Of a DNA stretch of 5,405 nucleotides, positions 1 to 4,578 are shown piece after piece. The DNA is taken from positions 1 to 5,405 of the forward strand of contig CAAELW010000197.1 in NCBI GenBank assembly GCA_900756875.1, written 5' to 3'. The translations under genes and the position numbers were made by a program. Source of the stretch: Pasteurellaceae bacterium (GTDB lineage Bacteria; Pseudomonadota; Gammaproteobacteria; Enterobacterales; Pasteurellaceae). The notes under the pieces are model-generated. The model worked only from the letters and a program-made list of their open reading frames with translations, was not told the origin of the DNA and did not search any database. Each line of letters starts with the position of its first letter. Positions within the stretch are counted from its first letter, which is position 1.

Positions 1-47
1 GCCGTTGAAATACTAATCACTGCATTTTTATGTTCAATAGAATACAT
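1..47 (-). CDS. Possible glycosyltransferase family 25 (Lic2A-like LOS galactosyltransferase), first 15 codons only
   Basis: On the minus strand an ATG at 47-45 opens a frame that stays open to the window edge and reads MYSIEHKNAVISIST. The stretch NAVISIST resembles the first beta strand of family 25 LPS/LOS glycosyltransferases, which often begin with a V-I-S-L-x-x-A segment. From memory, lic2A lies next to apaH in H. influenzae Rd, so position and sequence point the same way. If correct, the product would add galactose to lipooligosaccharide at the inner membrane. I see no CAAT repeat tract at this 5' end, unlike phase-variable lic2A. The ribosome site for ATG 47 is poor. The best AAGG (minus strand, 69-66) instead sits 5 nt before an ATG at 60-58 that is in another frame and stops after 8 codons. 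With only 15 codons visible, both the start and the identity are tentative. Confidence 0.4.
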   Translation of the reverse strand, partial: MYSIEHKNAVISIST

Positions 48-132
48 AGAAAAACATCATATCTGCCTTAAATTGCAGGCTATCTTACTATTTTAAGATT
101 ATGAAATGAATAGTATCTTCACAAAAAATCTA

Positions 133-141
133 TGCTAGAAT
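133..141 (+). promoter_or_regulatory. Candidate extended -10 promoter for apaH
   Basis: TGCTAGAAT at 133-141 is an extended -10 element: TG, one base, then TAGAAT, which matches TATAAT at five of six positions. No good -35 hexamer lies 16-18 bp upstream, as is usual for extended -10 promoters. Transcription would start near 148, leaving a leader of about 60 nt before the apaH ATG. The rest of the spacer (48-208) is AT-rich and must also hold the promoter of the divergent gene. A TAAAAT on the minus strand (95-90) is a weak candidate for that. Confidence 0.35.
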
Positions 142-208
142 TTATGACAAATCTTTAGCATAAAGACTGCCAGAACCTAATAACCATAACGGGAGCATCA
201 TAGAAAAA

Positions 209-1036
209 ATGGCAACCTATTTCGTCGGTGATTTGCAAGGCTGTTATGATGAATTACAGCTTTTATTAGAACGTGTAGATTTCAATCCTACGCAAGATAA
301 ACTTTATCTTGTGGGGGATCTTGTGGCGCGTGGGGATAAATCACTTGAATGCCTTCGTTTTGTAAAATCACTTGCCGATTCGGCACAAACCGTACTAGGC
401 AATCATGACTTACATTTAATTGCGACTGCACTGGGGATTAAAAAAGTGAAACCACGTGATCGTGTTGATGCCATTTTTAATGCACCGGATTTTGATGAGC
501 TCATTCATTGGTTACGCCACCAACCATTACTTGTACATAATGAAGAATTAAACTTCCTGATGGCACACGCAGGTATTTCGCCTGATTGGGATTTGGAAAC
601 TGCGAAATCTTGTGCGACTGAAGTTGAACAGATTTTACAGCACGGCGATTTTCATTATCTTATTGAAAATATGTATTCTGAACAGCCTGATCGTTGGTCG
701 CCTGATTTACAGGGCTTAGCGCGTCATCGTTACATTATTAATGCTTTCACTCGAATGCGTTTTTGCTATTTAGATCATCGCTTTGATTTTGCCTGTAAAT
801 CCCCTTTAAAAGATGCACCAGCTGAGCTCACGCCTTGGTTTAATTTAGATAATCCACTTTATAAACAAATTCCCATTGTCTTTGGGCATTGGGCAAGTTT
901 AGTCGATGAGCCTACTCCGCCAGGTATCTATGCCTTGGATACCGGTTGTGTGTGGAATAATCGGATGACCCTGTTGCGCTGGGAAGACAAACAGTTCTTC
1001 ACGCAAAGTGCGGTCAAAAATTACAGTGATTTTTAA
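209..1036 (+). CDS. apaH: Bis(5'-nucleosyl)-tetraphosphatase, symmetrical (Ap4A hydrolase)
   Basis: ApaH cuts diadenosine tetraphosphate symmetrically into two ADP in the cytoplasm, lowering alarmone-like dinucleotides. In E. coli it also removes Np4 caps from RNA. The 275-residue length is normal. The metallophosphatase (PPP-type) motifs occur in order: GDLQG at residues 7-11, GDLVARG at 36-42, GNHD at 64-67, AHAG at 119-122, and FGHW at 225-228. Also visible is the family-typical NAFTRMRFC around 178-186 and LDTGC at 243-247. The first motif has Gln where most PPP enzymes and E. coli ApaH have His. I believe this variant is common among ApaH proteins outside the enterics. The start is supported by GGGAG at 191-195, 13 nt upstream, and by the conserved MATY N-terminus. 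A DNA uptake signal is embedded in the last codons. The next gene follows after 9 nt, so the two are probably co-transcribed. It is not linked here to ksgA-apaG as in E. coli. Confidence 0.97.
   Translation: MATYFVGDLQGCYDELQLLLERVDFNPTQDKLYLVGDLVARGDKSLECLRFVKSLADSAQTVLGNHDLHLIATALGIKKVKPRDRVDAIFNAPDFDELIHWLRHQPLLVHNEELNFLMAHAGISPDWDLETAKSCATEVEQILQHGDFHYLIENMYSEQPDRWSPDLQGLARHRYIINAFTRMRFCYLDHRFDFACKSPLKDAPAELTPWFNLDNPLYKQIPIVFGHWASLVDEPTPPGIYALDTGCVWNNRMTLLRWEDKQFFTQSAVKNYSDF
1005..1014 (+). repeat. DNA uptake signal sequence (Hin-type USS)
   Basis: AAAGTGCGGT followed by an A/T-rich tract (CAAAAATTA). This is the Haemophilus uptake signal recognised during natural transformation. It lies inside apaH and encodes the Ser-Ala-Val of QSAVK, 7 to 10 codons from the C-terminus, where sequence constraint on the protein is low. 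Confidence 0.93.
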
Positions 1037-1045
1037 GGAAACGCT

Positions 1046-1669
1046 ATGCTCTCGCTTACAGCTGAATCTTGCGAACTGTTCAATATTCCTTTCTACCAAT
1101 TCGCCCAAATGAAAAAATTCTGCCCGGAAGATATTCCGGCCATTAAAGCGGATTACAAATTACATTGGGATAACTGGAAAGCGATTATTCAAGAAGTCGC
1201 AAAGCAACTTGGCTCGCCTTTTGCGAAACCGCATATTGAAAGTTGGACCAATGGCTGGCAGGTGCGAGCGCATTTCTTCGCTTATTTTAAATACGAGTTT
1301 AACCAAAATTCTGCAGCAATCTTTTCTGTGCTATTAAATCGTCGCCGACTAAGAGTATGTTTAGATTGGCATTGCTATCGTGCAGATCGCTCACAAATTA
1401 ATGTGCAACAATATAATCAGTGGCTTGATCAATTTGATTTCAAACAATTTGCCGATTTTGATATTTGGCGAGAAGATGAAAGCGAATATGATGATTTTCG
1501 CCAAGTAAAGCGCATTTCTGAAAAAGATCTTATCTTGCATTCAGATGAGGATTTTTGGTGCATTGGAAAAAGCATTGAAAAAGCTGAACTTCATCAAATT
1601 GATCCCGTTTCATTTATCACAAAAACCATTCAACAATTGCAACCGCTTTACGATCGCTGTCATCAATAA
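1046..1669 (+). CDS. HI_0552 family protein, function unknown
   Basis: A 207-residue soluble protein with no signal peptide or membrane segment. I recognise it as the HI_0552 family of Pasteurellaceae from its position directly after apaH and its general sequence, but I know of no established function. It is rich in aromatic residues, with eight Trp including W41, W44, W67, W71, W108 and W171, and has several His and Cys. A basic stretch around residues 99-103 precedes CLDWHCYRADRS. The ATG is preceded by TAAGGA (1034-1039), in which the apaH stop codon is part of the Shine-Dalgarno sequence. With a 9-bp gap this implies translational coupling to apaH. The reading frame ends at a TAA whose last two bases are also the start of a DNA uptake signal. 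The operon position hints at a nucleotide- or stress-linked role, but that is inference only. Confidence 0.85.
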   Translation: MLSLTAESCELFNIPFYQFAQMKKFCPEDIPAIKADYKLHWDNWKAIIQEVAKQLGSPFAKPHIESWTNGWQVRAHFFAYFKYEFNQNSAAIFSVLLNRRRLRVCLDWHCYRADRSQINVQQYNQWLDQFDFKQFADFDIWREDESEYDDFRQVKRISEKDLILHSDEDFWCIGKSIEKAELHQIDPVSFITKTIQQLQPLYDRCHQ

Positions 1670-1677
1670 AGTGCGGT
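1668..1677 (+). repeat. DNA uptake signal sequence (Hin-type USS) overlapping a stop codon
   Basis: AAAGTGCGGT followed by CATTTCC and an A/T run (ATTAAATTTTTT), which fits the extended uptake signal. Its first two bases are the end of the HI_0552-family TAA stop. No inverted partner is found nearby, so this copy does not form a terminator hairpin. Confidence 0.92.
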
Positions 1678-1714
1678 CATTTCCATTAAATTTTTTCGTC
1701 TTGTTTATTTGTTA

Positions 1715-1723
1715 TGCTATCAT
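1715..1723 (+). promoter_or_regulatory. Candidate extended -10 promoter for ndh
   Basis: TGCTATCAT (1715-1723) is a TG-extended -10 with a 5/6 match to TATAAT, about 40 bp before the ndh ATG. The -35 region is weak. An alternative is TTGTTT (1701-1706) with TACATT (1724-1729) at 17 bp. The 100-bp gap and the separate strong ribosome site (AGGAG, 1759-1763, 6 nt from the ATG) suggest ndh has its own promoter rather than depending on the apaH operon. Confidence 0.4.
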
Positions 1724-1769
1724 TACATTAGTTTAACATTTTTAACAATTTTGCTTTTAGGAGTACTTT

Positions 1770-3104
1770 ATGAAAAACGTCGTGATCGTTGGCGGTGGCG
1801 CCGGCGGCATAGAGTTAGCGACATTTTTAGGCGACAAATTAGGTCGTAAAAAACAGGCTAAAGTAACGCTTGTGGATCGCAATGCGACCCACTTATGGAA
1901 ACCCTTATTACATGAAATTGCAACAGGTGTAATGGATGATGGCACGGATTCTTTGAGCTATCGTGCACACGGGAAAAACCACCATTTTAGCTTTGAACAA
2001 GGCTCAATCACGCGTATTAATCGTGAGCAAAAATATGTTGAACTTGCCCCCGTTTATGGGCAAGAAGGCGATATGCTCGTGGTTGCGCGTCGTATTCCTT
2101 ATGATTACTTAGTGATTGCGATCGGTAGTAAATCGAACGATTTCAATACAAAAGGCGTCGCTGATAACTGTATTTTCTTGGACAGCTCTGATCAAGCGCT
2201 TCGCTTCCAACAAAGAATGTTGGAATTATTCCTTAAATTCTCTGAAAACCGCGCATTAGATGATATTGGTGAAGAAGAATTTAAACAGAAATTAGTGGAT
2301 GAGAACAAAGTCAATATTGCCATTGTTGGCGGCGGTGCAACTGGTGTGGAATTAACTGCGGAGCTTTATCATGCGACTGAAGACTTGTCTTCTTATGGTT
2401 ACGGCAAAATTGATAATTCTTGCTTGCAAGTCACCTTAGTTGAAGCGGGTCCTCGATTATTGCCTGCTCTACCTGAAAATTTATCTGCAGCGGTATTAGA
2501 TGAATTGCAAGAAATGGGGGCAAACGTGAAATTAAATACCATGATCACAGAAGCCCAACCAAACACACTTATCACCAAAGATGGCGAAGAAATCAAAGCT
2601 GATCTTATTGTATGGGCGGCAGGTGTTCGCACCTCAACGGTGACACAGCAATTCGATGGATTAGAGCTTAACCGTATCAATCAATTAGTGGTAAAGGATA
2701 CCCTTCAAACTACGGTAGATGACAGTATTTTTGCCATTGGTGATTGTGCGGCATTAATGCAACCAAACGGCAAATTAGTTCCGCCAAGAGCGCAGGCTGC
2801 ACACCAAATGGCAAAAGCTTGTGCCAAAAATATCTTTGCGCTTTTTGAGCAAAAACCATTAAAAGCATTCAAATACAACGATAAAGGAACCTTGGTTTCT
2901 CTTTCAAGCTTTACCGCATTAGGTAGCATTTCAAATAAATTTGGGAAAACCCCGCTGACTGTTCAAGGTAAATTTGCACAGTTTGCTTATGTATCTTTAT
3001 ATCGTATGCATCAACATGCTTTGCATGGATGTATTAAGATTGGCTTGATTATTTTAGTAGATAAACTTAACCACTATTTAAAACCAAGATTGAAATTACA
3101 TTAA
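1770..3104 (+). CDS. ndh: Type II NADH:quinone oxidoreductase (NDH-2)
   Basis: NDH-2 is a single-subunit FAD enzyme on the inner face of the cytoplasmic membrane. It oxidises NADH and reduces quinone without pumping ions. The 444-residue length is normal. The sequence shows an N-terminal FAD Rossmann motif (VIVGGGAGGIE, residues 5-15, acidic D36 at the end of strand 2) and HLWKPLLHEIATG at 41-53, typical of the family. A second Rossmann fold for NADH follows (IAIVGGGATGVELTAEL, 183-199, with E225 in VTLVEAGPR). Then come VWAAGVR (281-287), FAIGDCA (321-327), where the Asp contacts FAD, and the PPRAQAAHQMA segment (338-348) near the quinone site. The C-terminal part, with IGLIILV at 424-430 followed by basic residues, fits an amphipathic membrane anchor rather than a spanning helix. 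The start is set by AGGAG 6 nt upstream. It converges on folD, sharing a terminator. Confidence 0.97.
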   Translation: MKNVVIVGGGAGGIELATFLGDKLGRKKQAKVTLVDRNATHLWKPLLHEIATGVMDDGTDSLSYRAHGKNHHFSFEQGSITRINREQKYVELAPVYGQEGDMLVVARRIPYDYLVIAIGSKSNDFNTKGVADNCIFLDSSDQALRFQQRMLELFLKFSENRALDDIGEEEFKQKLVDENKVNIAIVGGGATGVELTAELYHATEDLSSYGYGKIDNSCLQVTLVEAGPRLLPALPENLSAAVLDELQEMGANVKLNTMITEAQPNTLITKDGEEIKADLIVWAAGVRTSTVTQQFDGLELNRINQLVVKDTLQTTVDDSIFAIGDCAALMQPNGKLVPPRAQAAHQMAKACAKNIFALFEQKPLKAFKYNDKGTLVSLSSFTALGSISNKFGKTPLTVQGKFAQFAYVSLYRMHQHALHGCIKIGLIILVDKLNHYLKPRLKLH

Positions 3105-3107
3105 TAC

Positions 3108-3140
3108 AAAAAGTGCGGTCAAATTTAACCGCACTTTTTT
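3108..3140. terminator. Bidirectional intrinsic terminator between ndh and folD, built from inverted uptake signals
   Basis: AAAAAGTGCGGT (3108-3119) and ACCGCACTTTTT (3128-3139) form a perfect 12-bp stem with an 8-nt loop. The stem ends in a T run on both strands, so it can stop ndh transcription rightward and folD transcription leftward. It begins 3 nt after the ndh stop and ends 7 nt before the folD stop. Inverted USS pairs serving as terminators are well known in Haemophilus. Confidence 0.92.
3110..3137. repeat. Inverted pair of DNA uptake signals
   Basis: One USS core is on the + strand (AAAGTGCGGT, 3110-3119) and one on the - strand (ACCGCACTTT as read on +, 3128-3137). The 8-bp CAAATTTA between them provides the A/T-rich flank of both copies. 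Confidence 0.93.
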
Positions 3141-3146
3141 CATTCC

Positions 3147-4004
3147 TTAAACTAATTGATTGTTATGCTCATAGGCATAAAGTGTATTAAACATCAGCAT
3201 GGCAACTGTCATTGGCCCGACTCCACCCGGTACTGGCGTAATATAAGCCGCTTTTTGTATCGCCACATCATATTCCACATCACCCACTAATTTGCCATTG
3301 ATACGGTTAATCCCTACATCAATGACTGTTGCCCCTTCTTTAATCCAATCGCCCGGAATAAAACGAGGTTTTCCCACTGCTACCACTAAAATATCCGCCT
3401 GACGAATATGATGCTCTAAATCTTTGGTGAAACGGTGTGTTACTGTGACAGTAGCGCCTGCTAATAATAATTCAAGTGACATTGGACGCCCCACAATATT
3501 TGAAGCCCCAACGATCACAGCATGTTTACCGTGTAAATCAATACCTGTAGTTTCTAATAATTTCATCACGCCATAAGGGGTGCAAGCACGTAAAGTTGGG
3601 ATACGCTGACATAAACGCCCCACGTTATAAGGGTGGAAACCATCCACATCTTTTTCAGGGCTAATACGCTCTATCACTGATGTGCTATTAATTTGTTCAG
3701 GCAATGGAAGCTGGACGAGAATGCCATCAATGCTTTCATCGGCATTTAATTGGTCAATCAGTTGTAGTAGTTCCGCCTCTGTCGTGGTTTCAGGTAAGTC
3801 ATAGGATTTCGAGACCATCCCAATCGCTTCGCAACTTTTACGCTTACTACCCACATAAACTTGAGACGCAGGATCTGCCCCCACTAAAATTACTGCAAGT
3901 CCTGGTGCACGTTTACCTTGAGCACGATAATGTTCAATTTTATTGGCAACATCCGATTTGATTTTTTTTGATAGTTCAGTACCTGAAATAATTTGAGCAG
4001 TCAT
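3147..4004 (-). CDS. folD: Bifunctional methylenetetrahydrofolate dehydrogenase / methenyltetrahydrofolate cyclohydrolase
   Basis: FolD interconverts 5,10-methylene-, 5,10-methenyl- and 10-formyl-tetrahydrofolate with NADP(H). It supplies one-carbon units for purines and fMet-tRNA in the cytoplasm. The 285 residues are the usual bacterial length. The catalytic segment YVGSKRK is at residues 50-56, with the conserved Tyr at 50 and the catalytic Lys at 54. Other family marks are VQLPLP (97-102), [12 protein letters not shown] (116-127, with D121), the dinucleotide-binding [10 protein letters not shown] (166-175), and the C-terminal [14 protein letters not shown] (257-270). Nothing is missing. 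The start is supported by GAGGAA on the minus strand (4016-4011), 6 nt before the ATG, and by the family-typical A-x-I-I-x-G N-terminus. It is monocistronic here, convergent with ndh and divergent from the tRNA pair. Confidence 0.98.
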   Translation of the reverse strand: MTAQIISGTELSKKIKSDVANKIEHYRAQGKRAPGLAVILVGADPASQVYVGSKRKSCEAIGMVSKSYDLPETTTEAELLQLIDQLNADESIDGILVQLPLPEQINSTSVIERISPEKDVDGFHPYNVGRLCQRIPTLRACTPYGVMKLLETTGIDLHGKHAVIVGASNIVGRPMSLELLLAGATVTVTHRFTKDLEHHIRQADILVVAVGKPRFIPGDWIKEGATVIDVGINRINGKLVGDVEYDVAIQKAAYITPVPGGVGPMTVAMLMFNTLYAYEHNNQLV

Positions 4005-4042
4005 GCGTTTTTCCTCAAGATGGCATTAAGTAAACGTTTGCT

Positions 4043-4071
4043 ATTTTAACTGACAACGTCTTATTTTACAA
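4043..4071 (-). promoter_or_regulatory. Candidate sigma-70 promoter for folD
   Basis: On the minus strand, TTGTAA (4071-4066) and TAAAAT (4048-4043) are separated by 17 bp. They match the consensus at 4/6 and 5/6 positions. The predicted start near 4036 leaves a leader of about 30 nt to the folD ATG. No riboswitch-like structure fits in so short a leader. Confidence 0.6.
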
Positions 4072-4079
4072 AGGCAACA

Positions 4080-4089
4080 AAAGTGCGGT
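4080..4089 (+). repeat. DNA uptake signal sequence (Hin-type USS)
   Basis: AAAGTGCGGT followed by TGAAAAAC and an A/T tract (AATAATTTT). It is a single copy in the spacer between the divergent folD and tRNA transcripts. It is the last uptake signal in the window; the 1.3 kb to its right has none. Confidence 0.93.
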
Positions 4090-4140
4090 TGAAAAACTGG
4101 AATAATTTTGAGCAATTGAAAGAGGAATCTAAAAAATTAA

Positions 4141-4168
4141 TTGACTGAAAAGAAAAGCTCACTATAAT
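4141..4168 (+). promoter_or_regulatory. Strong sigma-70 promoter for the tRNA pair
   Basis: TTGACT (4141-4146; 5/6) and a perfect TATAAT (4163-4168) are spaced 16 bp apart. Transcription would begin near 4175, about 7 nt before the mature tRNA-Pro 5' end, a short leader for RNase P to remove. No second promoter is obvious in the 52 nt between the tRNAs, so the two are probably one transcript. Confidence 0.85.
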
Positions 4169-4181
4169 TGTGCTCAATCGT

Positions 4182-4258
4182 CGGCGAGTAGCGCAGCTTG
4201 GTAGCGCAACTGGTTTGGGACCAGTGGGTCGTAGGTTCAAATCCTATCTCGCCGACCA
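4182..4258 (+). tRNA. tRNA-Pro (anticodon TGG)
   Basis: A 77-nt cloverleaf with encoded CCA. The acceptor stem CGGCGAG pairs with CTCGCCG, and the D arm contains GCGCAGCTTGGTAGCGC. The anticodon stem ACTGG/CCAGT (4209-4213/4221-4225) encloses TTTGGGA, with TGG at 4216-4218. The T loop is TTCAAAT. It closely matches E. coli proM and reads CCA and CCG, and other CCN codons by wobble if the U is modified. Confidence 0.97.
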
Positions 4259-4310
4259 CTTCTTTTATATTTCCCTCGAAATTCCATACAAAAGATGTAA
4301 CCCTTAAAAT

Positions 4311-4387
<77 letters not shown>

Positions 4388-4418
4388 TTATATACTCATT
4401 CAAGCAAAGCATAAAACC

Positions 4419-4462
4419 TTACAAATCCATAAGCCATTGTTTAACAATGTAAATCTTTGTAA
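4419..4462. repeat. Nested inverted repeats downstream of tRNA-Arg
   Basis: An inner hairpin CATTGT-TTA-ACAATG (4435-4449) lies within an outer pair TTACAAA (4419-4425) / TTTGTAA (4456-4462). TGTAAAT also occurs twice in direct orientation, 10 bp apart (4448-4454 and 4458-4464). There is no T tract directly after the hairpin, so it is a poor intrinsic terminator. It could be a processing signal for the tRNA transcript or a protein-binding site. Its function is not known. Confidence 0.45.
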
Positions 4463-4506
4463 ATTTCAAGTCAGAATATTTACCAAATAATCTCATACAA
4501 GTATTA

Positions 4507-4533
4507 TTCATTTCGTTTCATACCAAATGAAAC
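4507..4533. promoter_or_regulatory. Operator-like array of three TTCAT half-sites in front of the coiled-coil gene
   Basis: TTCAT occurs at 4507-4511 and 4517-4521, and its inverse ATGAA at 4527-4531, each exactly 10 bp from the next. The inner two are part of a perfect 7-bp palindrome, GTTTCAT-ACCAA-ATGAAAC (4515-4533). It ends 3 bp before the TATAAT. A protein bound here would cover the -35 region of the promoter. The cognate regulator is not identifiable from the window. Confidence 0.45.
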
Positions 4534-4536
4534 TTT

Positions 4537-4542
4537 TATAAT
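4537..4542 (+). promoter_or_regulatory. Candidate -10 element for the coiled-coil surface protein gene
   Basis: A perfect TATAAT about 37 nt before the ATG, giving a leader of roughly 30 nt. No recognisable -35 hexamer lies 16-18 bp upstream (CGTTTC at 17 bp). That suggests either a weak promoter or one that needs an activator at the adjacent half-site array. Confidence 0.5.
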
Positions 4543-4578
4543 ATTTCGGATATTTTTTATTTAAAGGAATTAAACCTG

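Noticed and set aside
1..96. Plus-strand frame open from the edge for 31 codons, possibly the end of an upstream gene
   Set aside because: The residues do not resemble a known C-terminus, the codon use is not like the neighbours, and the minus-strand frame over the same bases looks more like a real protein.
899..1108. Minus-strand open frame across the apaH/HI_0552 junction
   Set aside because: It overlaps two real genes and the uptake signal, and has no start signals.
1709..1723. FNR-like site (TTGTT-ATGC-TATCA) before ndh, as E. coli ndh is repressed by FNR
   Set aside because: The right half does not match ATCAA at the required spacing, and the similarity is explained by the extended -10.
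1545..1736. Plus-strand open frame overlapping the end of the HI_0552-family gene and the ndh spacer
   Set aside because: Out of frame with the real gene; its hydrophobic tail only reflects the T-rich spacer.
1757..1945. Minus-strand open frame over the start of ndh
   Set aside because: Antisense to the FAD-binding motif and ndh ribosome site.
2399..2929. Two minus-strand open frames inside ndh
   Set aside because: They are shadows of a conserved gene; no ribosome sites and no recognisable products.
3704..3961. Plus-strand open frame inside folD
   Set aside because: Antisense to conserved folD catalytic and substrate-binding codons, with no family resemblance.
4435..4449. Intrinsic terminator for the tRNA operon
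   Set aside because: The 6-bp stem has low GC content and no T tract follows it.
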